Assembly: GCF_037975245.1 (NCBI RefSeq) | Contig: NC_092576.1 | Location: 15,053,111 to 15,117,110 of the forward strand | DNA: 64,000 bases | Origin: Apostichopus japonicus | Lineage: Eukaryota; Echinodermata; Holothuroidea; Aspidochirotida; Stichopodidae | Direction: 5' to 3' | Notes under the pieces: model-generated | Told to the model about the DNA's origin: nothing | Databases searched by the model: none | What the model saw: only the letters and a program-made list of their open reading frames with translations | Shown here: positions 10,930-21,137 of the stretch, in pieces | Numbering within the stretch: the stretch's first letter is position 1 | How the letters are laid out: every line of letters starts with the position of its first letter | Made by a program: the position numbers and the translations under genes

Positions 10930-12720
10930 CCAACCTCTTGTTTCGGCCCTACCGTGCTATGTGCATGACACTACGGATTTCATCCAGAAAATTGGGAAAT
11001 AAAAAGTCTTCCCCCATCTACTCTGTTAGTTACCTTGGATGTGTCTTCGTAATACACAAATATCCCTAAAGAAGAGGGCATTTCGGCCTGCACAAAAGCA
11101 TTCAAACCGAAACGTGGCAAACCCCCACGAAGGAAGAATTGGCCGAATTGATGCAACTAATCTTGACCAGCAATAATCTGGTATTTGGCAACAAATACTA
11201 CCTCCAAATTAATGGCACCACAATGGTAAACTGGCACCGTGGTCTGCCAACATCTTTATGGGATACCTCGAGAAAGAATTTCTTTCTCGACAAAACTTGA
11301 AACCACACACGTGGTTACGTTTCATTGACGATATCTTTATGATATGGACCCATGGTGAAGCAAATCTAAAACCCTTCATAGATGACATAAACTCGTTTCA
11401 TCTCACAATCAAGTTTACTGCAGATTTTTCTGGACATAACGTTCACTTCCTGGACAGCACTGTGACCCTACAAACTGGTTCACTCAAAACAGACTTGTTC
11501 AATAAACCCACGAACAAGCACATCTACCTTTTACCAAGCAGGTGCCATCCACGTCACTGTACCAGAAATATTCCGTACAGTCAAGCGTTGCGCATTCGAT
11601 GCATTTGCTCCTCTGAAGTCGATTTTGATTCCCACACTAAAGAACTGTAACAACACCTCCTAAACAGAGAGTATTTTCGGGGTAATATTGAAAATGCCAT
11701 CAAAAAGGTCAAAAGCAAACCTCGCACCGAAACATTGACGTACAAAACTCGTCAAACCAGTTCCAAAAGGGGTACCATTGGTTACTGCATTCCACACTGG
11801 TCTCCCACCACTGGCTAATATCATGAGAAGAATCTTCACCTACATCAATGCACCGAACGCCTGAAATCAGTTTTCTCAGAACTACCTGTCATCTCATTTA
11901 AAAGACCCAGTAGCCTATGGGATATTTTAGTTCAGGCATCCTTTCAGGATGACACCCCATTAGGGGCAAACAAAACAGAAACTACATGATCATCGCCCTG
12001 TGCGCAAAGTTGGAAAAAAAGGGTAACTTGTTGATTCGACTGGGGCCTTTCAGAGCAATCGAACCGAACGCACGTTCCAAATTCGGCACAAAACTAACTG
12101 CCTATCCAAAAATGTCATTTACCTCATCTAATGCAATACTTGCAACTTACAATACGTTGGAGAGTCCAAAAAACACTCATAGAATGAGAATGACACAACA
12201 TAGATTGGCGATCAAAGCAAAAAAGATCCATCAACCTGTTGCAAATCACTTCAATCTCCCAAATCATTTAATTGAGAATTTGCGTGTTATTGCCATTGAC
12301 CAAAACGATTCTTGGACAGATAAATCTAGGAAAGGAAAAGAACATTTCTGGGAACTCAACCTAAAGACCACGGCACCATTCGGTTTAAACATCAGAAACG
12401 ATTTGCTGTCCCAGATAATCCAAAACAATTCCTATGAAATTACGACGGAATCGGATTAAAATAATCCGATTTTCCAAAAACTTCTGCTAAATCCAGCAAA
12501 AATCAGTAGGTCGCTTTGACTTCACAACCATGCCGAGACTCTTCTCTATAAAATAGTTTCAATTCCTGCTACTCCTTGTCACCTATCCCCACATATTTTA
12601 TCACAAATTTTTAAATTAAAAACTTAAACCAATTATTACCTATAGCAGTATCTGCCTCCTTAGTTGTAATTAATCCCAAATTTTCCAATTGAAAATTATT
12701 AATAATTAAGCCCTTAGAAT
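10930..12720 (+). mobile_element. Penelope-like element copy 2, 5'-truncated
   Basis: This is the best preserved of the three tandem copies. One open segment (11258-11650) includes RFIDDIFMIW, the DFSGHNVHFLDS segment typical of PLE RT, and FNKPTNKHIYL. A second (11986-12459) covers the endonuclease side with RMRMTQHRLAIKAK and a tail ending FGLNIRND. Frameshifts still separate the RT parts. The 5' end is inside RT at the TA tract, exactly as in copies 1 and 3, because all three descend from one insertion duplicated with its unit. Confidence 0.85.
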
Positions 12721-12775
12721 TGTATGCGTTTTTCTCGTATGGATTTTATAAAAATAAACTGAGATGAATTCTAAC

Positions 12776-13800
12776 TATGCTATGTTTTATTATGGCATAC
12801 CATATTATAATATTAATATAATATATTTGCTATGCTTTACTGTATAACTTATGTTACAAATGTTATGCTACACCATATTATGATATGTTGCGTTATGTTA
12901 TGACATACCATATTATAATATCATGCTATATTGGCTATGCTATACTGTATAACTTATGTTATAAATGTTATGCTACACCATATTATGCTATGTTGCGTTA
13001 TGTTATGACATACCATATTATAATATTATGCTATATTTGCTTTGCTATACTGTATAACTTATGTTACAAATGTTATGCTACACCATATTATGCTATGTTG
13101 CGTTATGTTATGACATACCATATTATAATATTATGCTATATTTGCTACGCTATACTGTATAACTTATGTTATAAATGTTATGCTACACCATAGTATGCTT
13201 TGTTATGTTATGACATACCATAATATAATATTATGCTATATCTGCTATGCTACGCTGTATAACTTATGTTATAAATGTTATGCTACACCATAGTATGCTA
13301 TGCTGCGTTATGTTATGACATACCATATTATAATATTATGCTATATTGGCTATGCTATAGGCTACTGTATAACTTATGTTACAAATGTTATGCTACACCA
13401 TATTATGCTATGTTGCGTTATGTTATGACATACCATATTATAATATTATGCTAGATTTGCTACGCTATACTGTATAACTTATGTTATAAATGTTATGCTA
13501 CCCCATAGTATGCTGTGTTATGTTATGACATACCATAATATAATATTATGCTATATCTGCTATGCTACGCTGTATAACTTATGTTATAAATGTTATGCTA
13601 CACCATAGTATGCTATGCTGTGTTATGTTATGACATACCATAATATAATATTATGCTATATCTGCTATGCTACGCTGTATAACTTATGTTATAAATGTTA
13701 TGCTACACCATATTATGCTATATTTGTTATATTGTACTATATAACTTATGATATAAATGTTATGCTAAACCATATTATGTTTTGTGGTGCTTTCTTTGTA
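12776..13800. repeat. 105-bp minisatellite, array 2 (about 9 units)
   Basis: This is the same repeat as array 1, expanded to about nine units with clear 105-bp spacing (for example the ACACCATATTATG word near 12976 and 13081). Units differ by small changes, including TGTTGCG versus TGCTGTG variants and a short insertion near 13360. It is not a CRISPR: the repeats are too long and contiguous, with no spacers. Confidence 0.9.
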
Positions 13801-13807
13801 TGTTTTC

Positions 13808-14250
13808 AATAACCAAATCCAGGTTCTCTTGGGTTTTGAGAGAATGTCTCCCGGTTCCGCTTACGTTTTAATAATCACACAAAAGCTATTCGTGATAATT
13901 TTGCAGAGTTCTCAGTTTCCGAACATTTCAATCTTCATAGTCATTCTCTCAAAAGCCTAAAATGTATTTTTACCGCCTCGAACACAAATCCGGTCCTGAG
14001 CGTAAACGTAAAGAAATCGATTGGATCTTTCGTATTAAGTTTCACATCACCGGCCTCAACAAAGACCTGGGACCCCAATAATTCTATCATTCTATCAGTT
14101 CTACAAACATATGTAATCCGTTCTTTGCTCCTTAATCCGCTTCCTGTATAGTCATGGTTTACTATTTGGTTCTAATTCCAGCAATGCAACTGCACTTATC
14201 TAGCGTCATACTTTCATTGTGTTACATTTTGTACTTTTCATTCGACTGTC
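13808..14250 (+). mobile_element. 3' end of second Penelope-like element, copy 2
   Basis: It is nearly identical to the segment at 4860-5300. It has the same C-terminal GIY-YIG remnant (RFRLRFNNHTKAIRDN, SEHFNLH, EIDWIFRIKFHITGLN), with small indels around 13980. It is followed by the same hammerhead-like motif and a (TA)n tract. Confidence 0.65.
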
Positions 14251-14297
14251 ATATATTGCTGACGAAGATCCCAGGGGGACCGAAAATTCCAATATAT
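14251..14297 (+). ncRNA. Hammerhead-ribozyme-like motif in PLE tail, copy 2
   Basis: It is identical to the motif at 5301-5347: ATATATTG, CTGACGA, stem II, GAAA and CAATATAT. In the third unit, near 24215, the core from the stem II region to GAAA is deleted, leaving CTGACGA joined to ATATATT. Confidence 0.55.
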
Positions 14298-14401
14298 TTT
14301 CTAAAACATTACTCCTTATTTGTCAATTATGAGTCATATCTTATTTTTCTTGTTTTCTCTATTATTATTTTCATTTTGGAGTTAACGTGGATTTTCGTTT
14401 T

Positions 14402-14497
14402 GATATATATATATATACATATATAAATATATATGTATATATATATATATTTAATTATTTATTAATATATTTTATATGTATATATATTATATATAAA

Positions 14498-14531
<34 letters not shown>
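14402..14531. repeat. TA-rich microsatellite, interrupted
   Basis: TA repeats are mixed with TTAATTATTTATTAAT-like segments. They close the PLE tail of unit 2. Confidence 0.9.
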
Positions 14532-14535
<4 letters not shown>

Positions 14536-15143
14536 TACATATTACATATGATATGACGTACATATCGCGAACGTTACAGCCTGGCATGCCCAGTTGGTAT
14601 ACGTATAGCGTTGCACATAATATACTCTCACACTCAAACCACAGTTCATAAACTGTTCTTCGAAATCGCTGAAATAAAATTCACGGATCAAATTAACAGT
14701 AAAAGGAAACTTGAAAAGTATTCGGAACACCGAAAGATGAAACTTGGCGGAATCGATGTCAAAGCAGATTATAGTACCGAGAAGCTTAGGCTTTGCAGAA
14801 CTGTCCGATTTTAATCGTTAGGGAAGCCTACATGCGAACATCCGCGTTGGAGCTGGATAGCGCGATGTTTAAACAACGAAGAGTCTGCTGTTAAAACTTA
14901 TCTTGTGTCACACAAAGACCACGAAACCACCGATCTACTACATATATGGCGGATTAAGGAGTTTTTGAAAACATATCTAATTTATAAGAAATTTCACCAA
15001 AATTTGAGGAAGAAATTAATCTATACAAACGCGGTTTTTGTTGTGATTACTGAAGGTACTGTACGGAGCGTGGGTTATGTCGCAATCTGCATTAGCGTAG
15101 ATGACGTCACGTTCTGTACTGTTCATATCATATTGGAAATGTC
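14532..15143. other. Unit-2-specific spacer
   Basis: This 0.6-kb segment has no counterpart in unit 1. Short frames (14611-14814 and 14905-15159) resemble no family I know. Where unit 1 has a tRNA-like SINE head and a MITE, unit 2 has this sequence. It may be a decayed mobile element, but I see no clean termini. Confidence 0.35.
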
Positions 15144-16019
15144 CATCCTTAACGTTTAAAAAATCATTTCTCTGTCAAACGCAACATTGGCGTTCTCATA
15201 ACTTGACAACATGTTTGTAAAATTATTGATCATATTTTAAGGTAACTTCTTTGGGCCACCAGACAATCCTTTAAAGTGTTTGGAAGTTCTACCCCTCGTC
15301 TTATACACAAACAACAATTACATGCAGGGCACCGTGAGTTAACAAAGAAAGATGGAGATAAGGCAACGAAATCCCTTTTTCTTCTGTAGTGAATGTGATC
15401 ACACAAAGTGCACAACATTCGACAAATTTTCGAGAACTTCAAGAAGAGGAATTTGTTTAAATAATCTTGGAAAAACAATTCAACTTAGCAGAAGTACTCA
15501 CTCTGCAATACAAATAAACAAAGCTTTGATGTTTTAGTTACATATGACGTCACATATTGTTGCAAATTGTAGGTTTGCTAATAAAAGGATTTGATCGGAT
15601 TTGTATCTTTCTTAAATGTTTTGATCTACATCTGTTATAGTCCAGATTGGTATTTACATTTACTAAGAATGCTTAATTTATAATTCTCACTTCCGTACCA
15701 CGACCTCGATGCTCACCGTCCTACAGATATTGGCATTATTATGAATAAGATATTTTCTTAAAAAGTTTTTTTTTTCCCCTTCTCAACCTTTTCCACTCAT
15801 ATATTATTTATATCTAAGATTTCGTAACCTGTGACTTCCATTAGCTAAAATTACAGAGAATAGAGAGGGCGTTTATCAAGCTATCACGGTACATGCATTA
15901 ATAATCCCAATAACTGGCATTCAGGTCTTCTTTCTCGATAGACGTGTTTCAAACTTCTGTTATATGAACAAAGAAAGTGAAAGCTTTCATTTCGTTATGA
16001 ACATCATCGGTAAGTTGTC
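15144..16019 (+). promoter_or_regulatory. Upstream part of LRR block 2, ending in a candidate 5' exon donor
   Basis: This is homologous to 6186-7061. It ends at a GTAAGT donor starting at 16020, and the candidate acceptor lies at 18058, just before the LRR start codon. The cysteine-rich 61-codon frame seen in unit 1 is preserved at 15352-15537 with a few substitutions. Confidence 0.35.
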
Positions 16020-16146
16020 TACCTTTGACTTAAAACTCGCCAACATGGCTTGTTTGCTTTAAGTTCGTTTGATTCTTTCAGTATTTATTGGTGCTTGTAA
16101 TGAGTTTCTTTTAATTTGTTAGTAGGTCATCTCATCATTTGCTAAA

Positions 16147-16203
16147 ATTCCACTTCACGACCGATTTCTGTCTTTGTGGGACTCATCAGGTGAAGGTAGG
16201 AAT
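16147..16203 (-). ncRNA. Hammerhead-ribozyme-like motif in LRR 5' intron, copy 2
   Basis: On the minus strand the order is ATTCC, CTTCAC, CTGATGA, GTC...GAC, A, GAAA, GTGAAG and GGAAT. The CTTCAC/GTGAAG helix is perfectly paired, better than in unit 1. The extra A before GAAA would be expected to weaken the core. The LINE insertion begins 18 bp to the right. Confidence 0.45.
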
Positions 16204-16220
16204 CGATCACCGGTCATTAT

Positions 16221-17622
16221 ATATTTTATTTAGATATTTTACAAAATTTCTATAGCGCCTTATCCAATCAGAAATTACTCAAAGGCGCTTTACAGTAAAA
16301 TACATACAAACATGATATACAAATATATAAATCGATAATGTAAGGTATAAAAAGGGGAGGAAATTTGTTATATACAATCTGACAATAAATTGTATAAAAA
16401 CTGCAAATGGAAAATCGAAAATTATACAAACAAAATCTTAAAATTTAAAATATATAAAAATGTGAACAATTTTAAATTTTAAAAGCGCTATAAATGCAAA
16501 ATGGAAATGCGTTGTAATAATGTGACAGTATAAATAGTATAGAAAGCACGGTTAATGGAATACAGATCGAAATAGAAAGGTTTTGACTAGTTTTTTAAAT
16601 TCATCTATATTTTTGGCACACTTAGCTTCCTCCGTTAAACTGTTCCATAATGTCGCAGATGAGTAATCGAAACGCCTGTTACCGTATGTAGAAGTTTTAA
16701 TGACAGGTTTGGTAAGTAAGGACTTAGATTCTGAGCGTAGAGATCGAGTAGGCTTGTATTTATGAATTAATTCAGAGCGGTAGATAGGGGCTAAACCATT
16801 AAGTGACTTATATGTATATAACAGAATCTTATAATTGAACCTGCAATGAATAGGCAACCAATGTAAGTCACGTAATACAGGTGTAATATGCTCATGTCTA
16901 CGAATGCGACTTACAAGCCGTGCAGCGCGATTCTGAACTCGCTAAAAGCGATCGGTCAGCTTGTGAGGCAGGCCATATATCAGGGCATTGCAGTAATCCA
17001 GTTTGGATGTCACAAGGGCATGGATTAAAGTCTTGCACGCATCATCTGAGATATACCTTCTAATTTTGCCAATATTTCGGATCTGCCAATAACAGGACTT
17101 ACAGATAGAGTCAACTTGATTATCCATAGTAAGATTGTGATCAAGATATACACCTAAATTCTTTACTTTAGGAACTGAACATATGGTGTTAGGTCCCATA
17201 TTTATATACAAGTCTTGAATAGCATTACCCTGAAATTTTGGTGAAAATACAATGAACTCAGTTTTGTCTTGATTAAGTTTCAAACAATTTACCCGCATCC
17301 ACCTGACTATATCTGAAAGGCATGCTTGGAGCTTTAATGATACGTCATTCCAGGACTCAAGGACACCAAAATTCAAATACAATTGCGTATCATCAGCATA
17401 ACAGTGATAGTTGATGTTATGGCGCTGAATTATTTCTCCAACTGGACGGGTAAACATACAATATATCAAAGGACCAAGTACAGATCCCTGTGGCACCCCA
17501 AACCTTAGCTGTTTCTCATCAGATATAACATTATCAATTTGTATACATTGCACTCTGTCCCTAAAATAGGACATAAACCATTTTAATGAGTTTGACGCAA
17601 TTCCAAAAGTATGTTGGAGACG
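16221..17622 (-). mobile_element. CR1/L2-like LINE, 5'-truncated, with ATTAT target duplication
   Basis: The minus strand encodes the second half of a non-LTR reverse transcriptase. It shows FGVPQGSVLGPLIY, the catalytic YADDTQLYL, WMRVNCLKLNQDKTEF, and the C-terminal region with GNRRFDYSSATLWNSL and a LVKTFLF ending. One stop (DRF-stop-RVQNRAARLV, near 16940) is the only break I see, so the copy is young. The 3' region contains AAGCGCC and GGCGCT-type motifs common near the ends of such LINEs. ATTAT occurs at 16216-16220 and again at 17623-17627. Unit 1 has the empty site GACATTATAGCCACAG. Confidence 0.9.
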
Positions 17623-18106
17623 ATTATAGCCACAGTGTTTCTACTGGTGTGAACGCGTATTAATGGCTTAAAGTGGAATTGTTGTGGTGTGTTGATCTTT
17701 AATAATGTTTATATATGTCTGCCATACTACTTGCAACACTTTCAGTTCAGTTCCGGGGGGGGGGGGGGATCCATTTTGGCTCAAAGAAGTGGTAGTTCTG
17801 TGTACATTGTCAACTTTAAAGCACCAGGACAGCTCTAATTTTGCAGTATTAACGAGTTCTTACTAATCACTCTCATCTTTCGTCATTGCCATCATCATTT
17901 TATCATCGCCGGCGTCGTGGTCTTCGCAGTCATCGTTGTTTTTCTTTCTTAACTTCAAAGAAGACGACGGATCATTTGTCATTTGCTTAAATCAGTTTAT
18001 GAATGCTTTAAACAAATCAACACATGCAACAAACGTTTCCCTTTTCATCACCATACAGATATCCTCTTCGCTCTAACGCGGACACGAGCACTGTAGTTAT
18101 TTGACC

Positions 18107-19543
18107 ATGAAAGGGTATTGCATTTACATCCTGGTCTTGGCGACGTTTGCATATTGCCTAGAAACTTGCCCAAAAGAATGCTATTGTCCTGGATGGCGTA
18201 TCTTTCAGGGTGATGGAAATCTCATGAACATCACCAAATTCCCTGTGTTAGAACACTTGGATGTGGGAAACCTTATAATTGTCAACACCGATATTTCAAG
18301 TTTAACGAGTGGAGAAGTCATTCTGCCTTTTTTCCCAAACCTAATAGCCTTTGCTCTGAAATTCTGCAACATTAGATCAATCAATAATTTAATTTTCAAT
18401 GCCACGCGAGAAGTTGAACATTAGTGCATAGCTCACAACTATCTCACATCGGTGCCTGTTCAAAGTTTTCAAGTTCTTACGCAATTGACCTACCTTGACC
18501 TAAGTGGAAACATGATAACTCAAGTGGAGGCCTTCTCGTTTTCGTGCTGTGATAAACTGATGTTTATTCAACTTCGCGAAAATTTGATAATGAATGCACG
18601 CTATGATGCTACTGACGGACTGATTGAACTTCAGACGTTACATTTGTCGAACAACGTATTCGAAAGTTTTCCATTTCCGACAGAAATCGAGAGTACTCTC
18701 TTTGTTAAAAGTCTATATTTAGTATCAAATAACATTTTGAAATTAAACGTTGCGGTTCCCACCAAATTCCCAACTTGTTCGCATCTCGATTTATCAAGTA
18801 ATTATTTAAGTGCGTTAGACGACTACGGATTGCACGGTTTCCTTCATCTGGAAACGCTGAGAGCTCCCAAAAATAATATTTCTTTCGTTGGAAAATCTCT
18901 TTTCGGAGACGAACCACATGGCCTTCAGGCGTCAGTTTTGCACGAAAATGACATACGTGAGATACCATCGATGCTCTTGACCAGACTACCCAACCTAACG
19001 ACTCTTTCACTTGCAAAGAACAACGTTTCTAATATCCACAAATTTGCTTTTGAGCATAATTCTTACTTGAAGTACATCAATCTAGATGAGAATAATATTC
19101 ATACGTGTTCGCCATTGGCGTTAGTTGGTTTGGATAATCTTGACACCCTGCGTATTTCTTTCAACAAGTTATCTTTCCTACCGATCGATTTTTTCCAGGT
19201 TAATCATGACTTTGAACTATATTTACTTGGGAACAATTGGGGATGTGACTGCTCAATAAAATTTCTATATGATTGGTTTCAAAAGACAAGGTTTTTCCGT
19301 TACCCTGTGGACTGTAACACACCCCTAGAATTGAAAGGTAAGAACTTATTGGAGTTAGAATTAAAAGATTTTTGTACCGACGGTGATGTTTCCACGCAAT
19401 CTATGGCCACTACTACGGTGCTGAATAATGATATTACAAGACAGTTTGTGTTGCAGACTAAATCCATTATCATAGTATTGATGGTATTGGTAATGGTAAT
19501 ATTGGTTTTGTGCCTCTGCAAATCCTCTATTCGAAACAACTAA
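18107..19543 (+). pseudogene. LRR transmembrane receptor, copy 2 (one nonsense codon)
   Basis: The length and reading frame match the intact copies (478 codons). However, TAG replaces a sense codon at 18422-18424 (REVEH-stop-CIAHNYL, where copy 1 has REVESLDIAYNYL). The fourth LRR N-cap cysteine is also glycine (FQGDG). Everything else is preserved: signal peptide, repeats, WGCDC C-cap, membrane helix and RNN terminus. With no frameshift and a single stop, loss of function is recent, or it is an allelic null. A truncated secreted product of about 105 residues is possible, and so is stop readthrough. The C-terminal 100 residues are closest to copy 3 and parts of the middle are closest to copy 1. 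Confidence 0.85.
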
Positions 19544-20472
19544 ATACCTTGTATGCGTTTTTCTCGTATGTATTAGCTGCGTTAAAAATTCTACAAATAT
19601 CATACTTTCATGATATTTGTGTATACTATACAACTATACATCTGAAGGTTATAACTGTACATCATATTATGATATGCTTTGCTGTTTTAAGTTGTTAAGT
19701 TATTACATACCATATTATACTATCATGTTATATTTCTTAAACTGTACTGTATATCTTATGTTATAAATGTTATGCTGCACCATAAGTTGTGCTTTCTTTA
19801 AATGTGTCTAAAATGTCAAACCGAGTTATTGTTTCATTGAAGGATGACTTTAGGAATAAAGTTAGGTTTCCTATGTTGTAGATCATTGAAACAGACAGAC
19901 ACTCACGCAAACATAAAGATAGATTCTCGTTCTGTTTTATTCTGGCTCCTTCTCCAAATCTAGGTTCTGTCGATTATCTTACAAATCTCAAAGATCGTTA
20001 GCATATTTTACAATGACCGATATTTTATGTAAGGATTACCACTGTGGTAAAGTTTAGTTACGTAAGCAACTAGCTATTATCATGTGCATACTGTGTAAGA
20101 GCTAGACTAAAGCATTGTAAATCCTACCTTAAAAACCATTCCAGAGTTTTAGCAGATCTTAAAATTGATCATGATCGTAGAAATCTCAAAGCTATAAAAA
20201 CATTACTAGCAGTTGATTTTTGTTTATATATTTTATTGGAAATATAACATAACAAGGATAAACTACTTTTGTAAATGTCAGGAGTAAACTTTTCTTTATT
20301 TCTCACTTTTATTTGTTTTCTGTACAGTAGCACACATGTGGCGTACACATGATTCCAATGGTAGAAGGAAAAGGAGGGCGACGGGGTAGGAATTCAAAAC
20401 TTTCCCCAACGTTTACCACTAGATATATTCAGCGCTCTCTCCATGAAAACACTTAAAAAATATCTATAGAAT

Positions 20473-20686
20473 TGAATTGAAAGGTAAGAACTTATTAGAG
20501 CTAGAATTGAAAGATTTTTGTACCGACGGTGATGTTTCCACGCAATCTATGGCCGCTTCTACGGTGCTAAATACAAGAATGTTTGTGTTGCAGACTGAAT
20601 TTATTGGCATATTATTATTATTTACGGTATTGGTTATTGTATCAATTTTGTTGTGCCTCTTCAAATGGTCTTCTCGAAACAACTAA
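20473..20686 (+). pseudogene. LRR receptor 3'-end fragment, unit 2
   Basis: It encodes ELKGKNLLELELKDFCTDG, a Ser/Thr stalk, a membrane helix rich in Ile/Leu, and KWSSRNN with a stop. It is open throughout but has no start methionine or repeats of its own. It lies about 0.9 kb beyond the stop of copy 2. A downstream alternative C-terminal exon would need a splice acceptor before it. I see no strong pyrimidine tract, so a relic is likelier. Confidence 0.7.
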
Positions 20687-21047
20687 ATCTGTACGTTCAT
20701 TTTAAGTATTATTTGTATCGTGAATACTGACTATGTTGCAGGAAAGATTAGATACTAGAGAACAAGAAGCTGGAAACATAAAATCTCGTTCTATTTCATG
20801 CTCGACTGTGTAAACTAATTAGTCTGTATCACAATCTAGGTTAACAGGTTCTACCGATTATGTTGCAACTATCCATGGCCATTAGCAAATCTTATAATGG
20901 CTGAACATCATTAAAAAGTTACCATTACTATGTAAATTAGCTGCCTGTGCGACTAGCTAGTATTATTAGCTTACTCTGTAAGAGGAAGACAAATGCTTTG
21001 TTAATCCTACCATATTAAATGACTAGCTGTAGCCTATTCCAACATTT

Positions 21048-21049
<2 letters not shown>

Positions 21050-21135
<86 letters not shown>
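21050..21135. repeat. (CA)n-(TA)n compound microsatellite at PLE copy 3 junction
   Basis: A clean CA tract is followed by a clean TA tract, with PLE copy 3 directly after. The sequence to its left is homologous to that left of 10846. Confidence 0.95.

Positions 21136-21137
<2 letters not shown>

Noticed and set aside
12885-13193. 35-residue repeat protein in the minisatellite
   Set aside because: The unit is 105 bp, so any open frame repeats in phase. The frame breaks where units vary and has no start context or gene signals.
12776-13800. CRISPR-like array
   Set aside because: Contiguous long repeats without spacers in an animal genome; it is a minisatellite.
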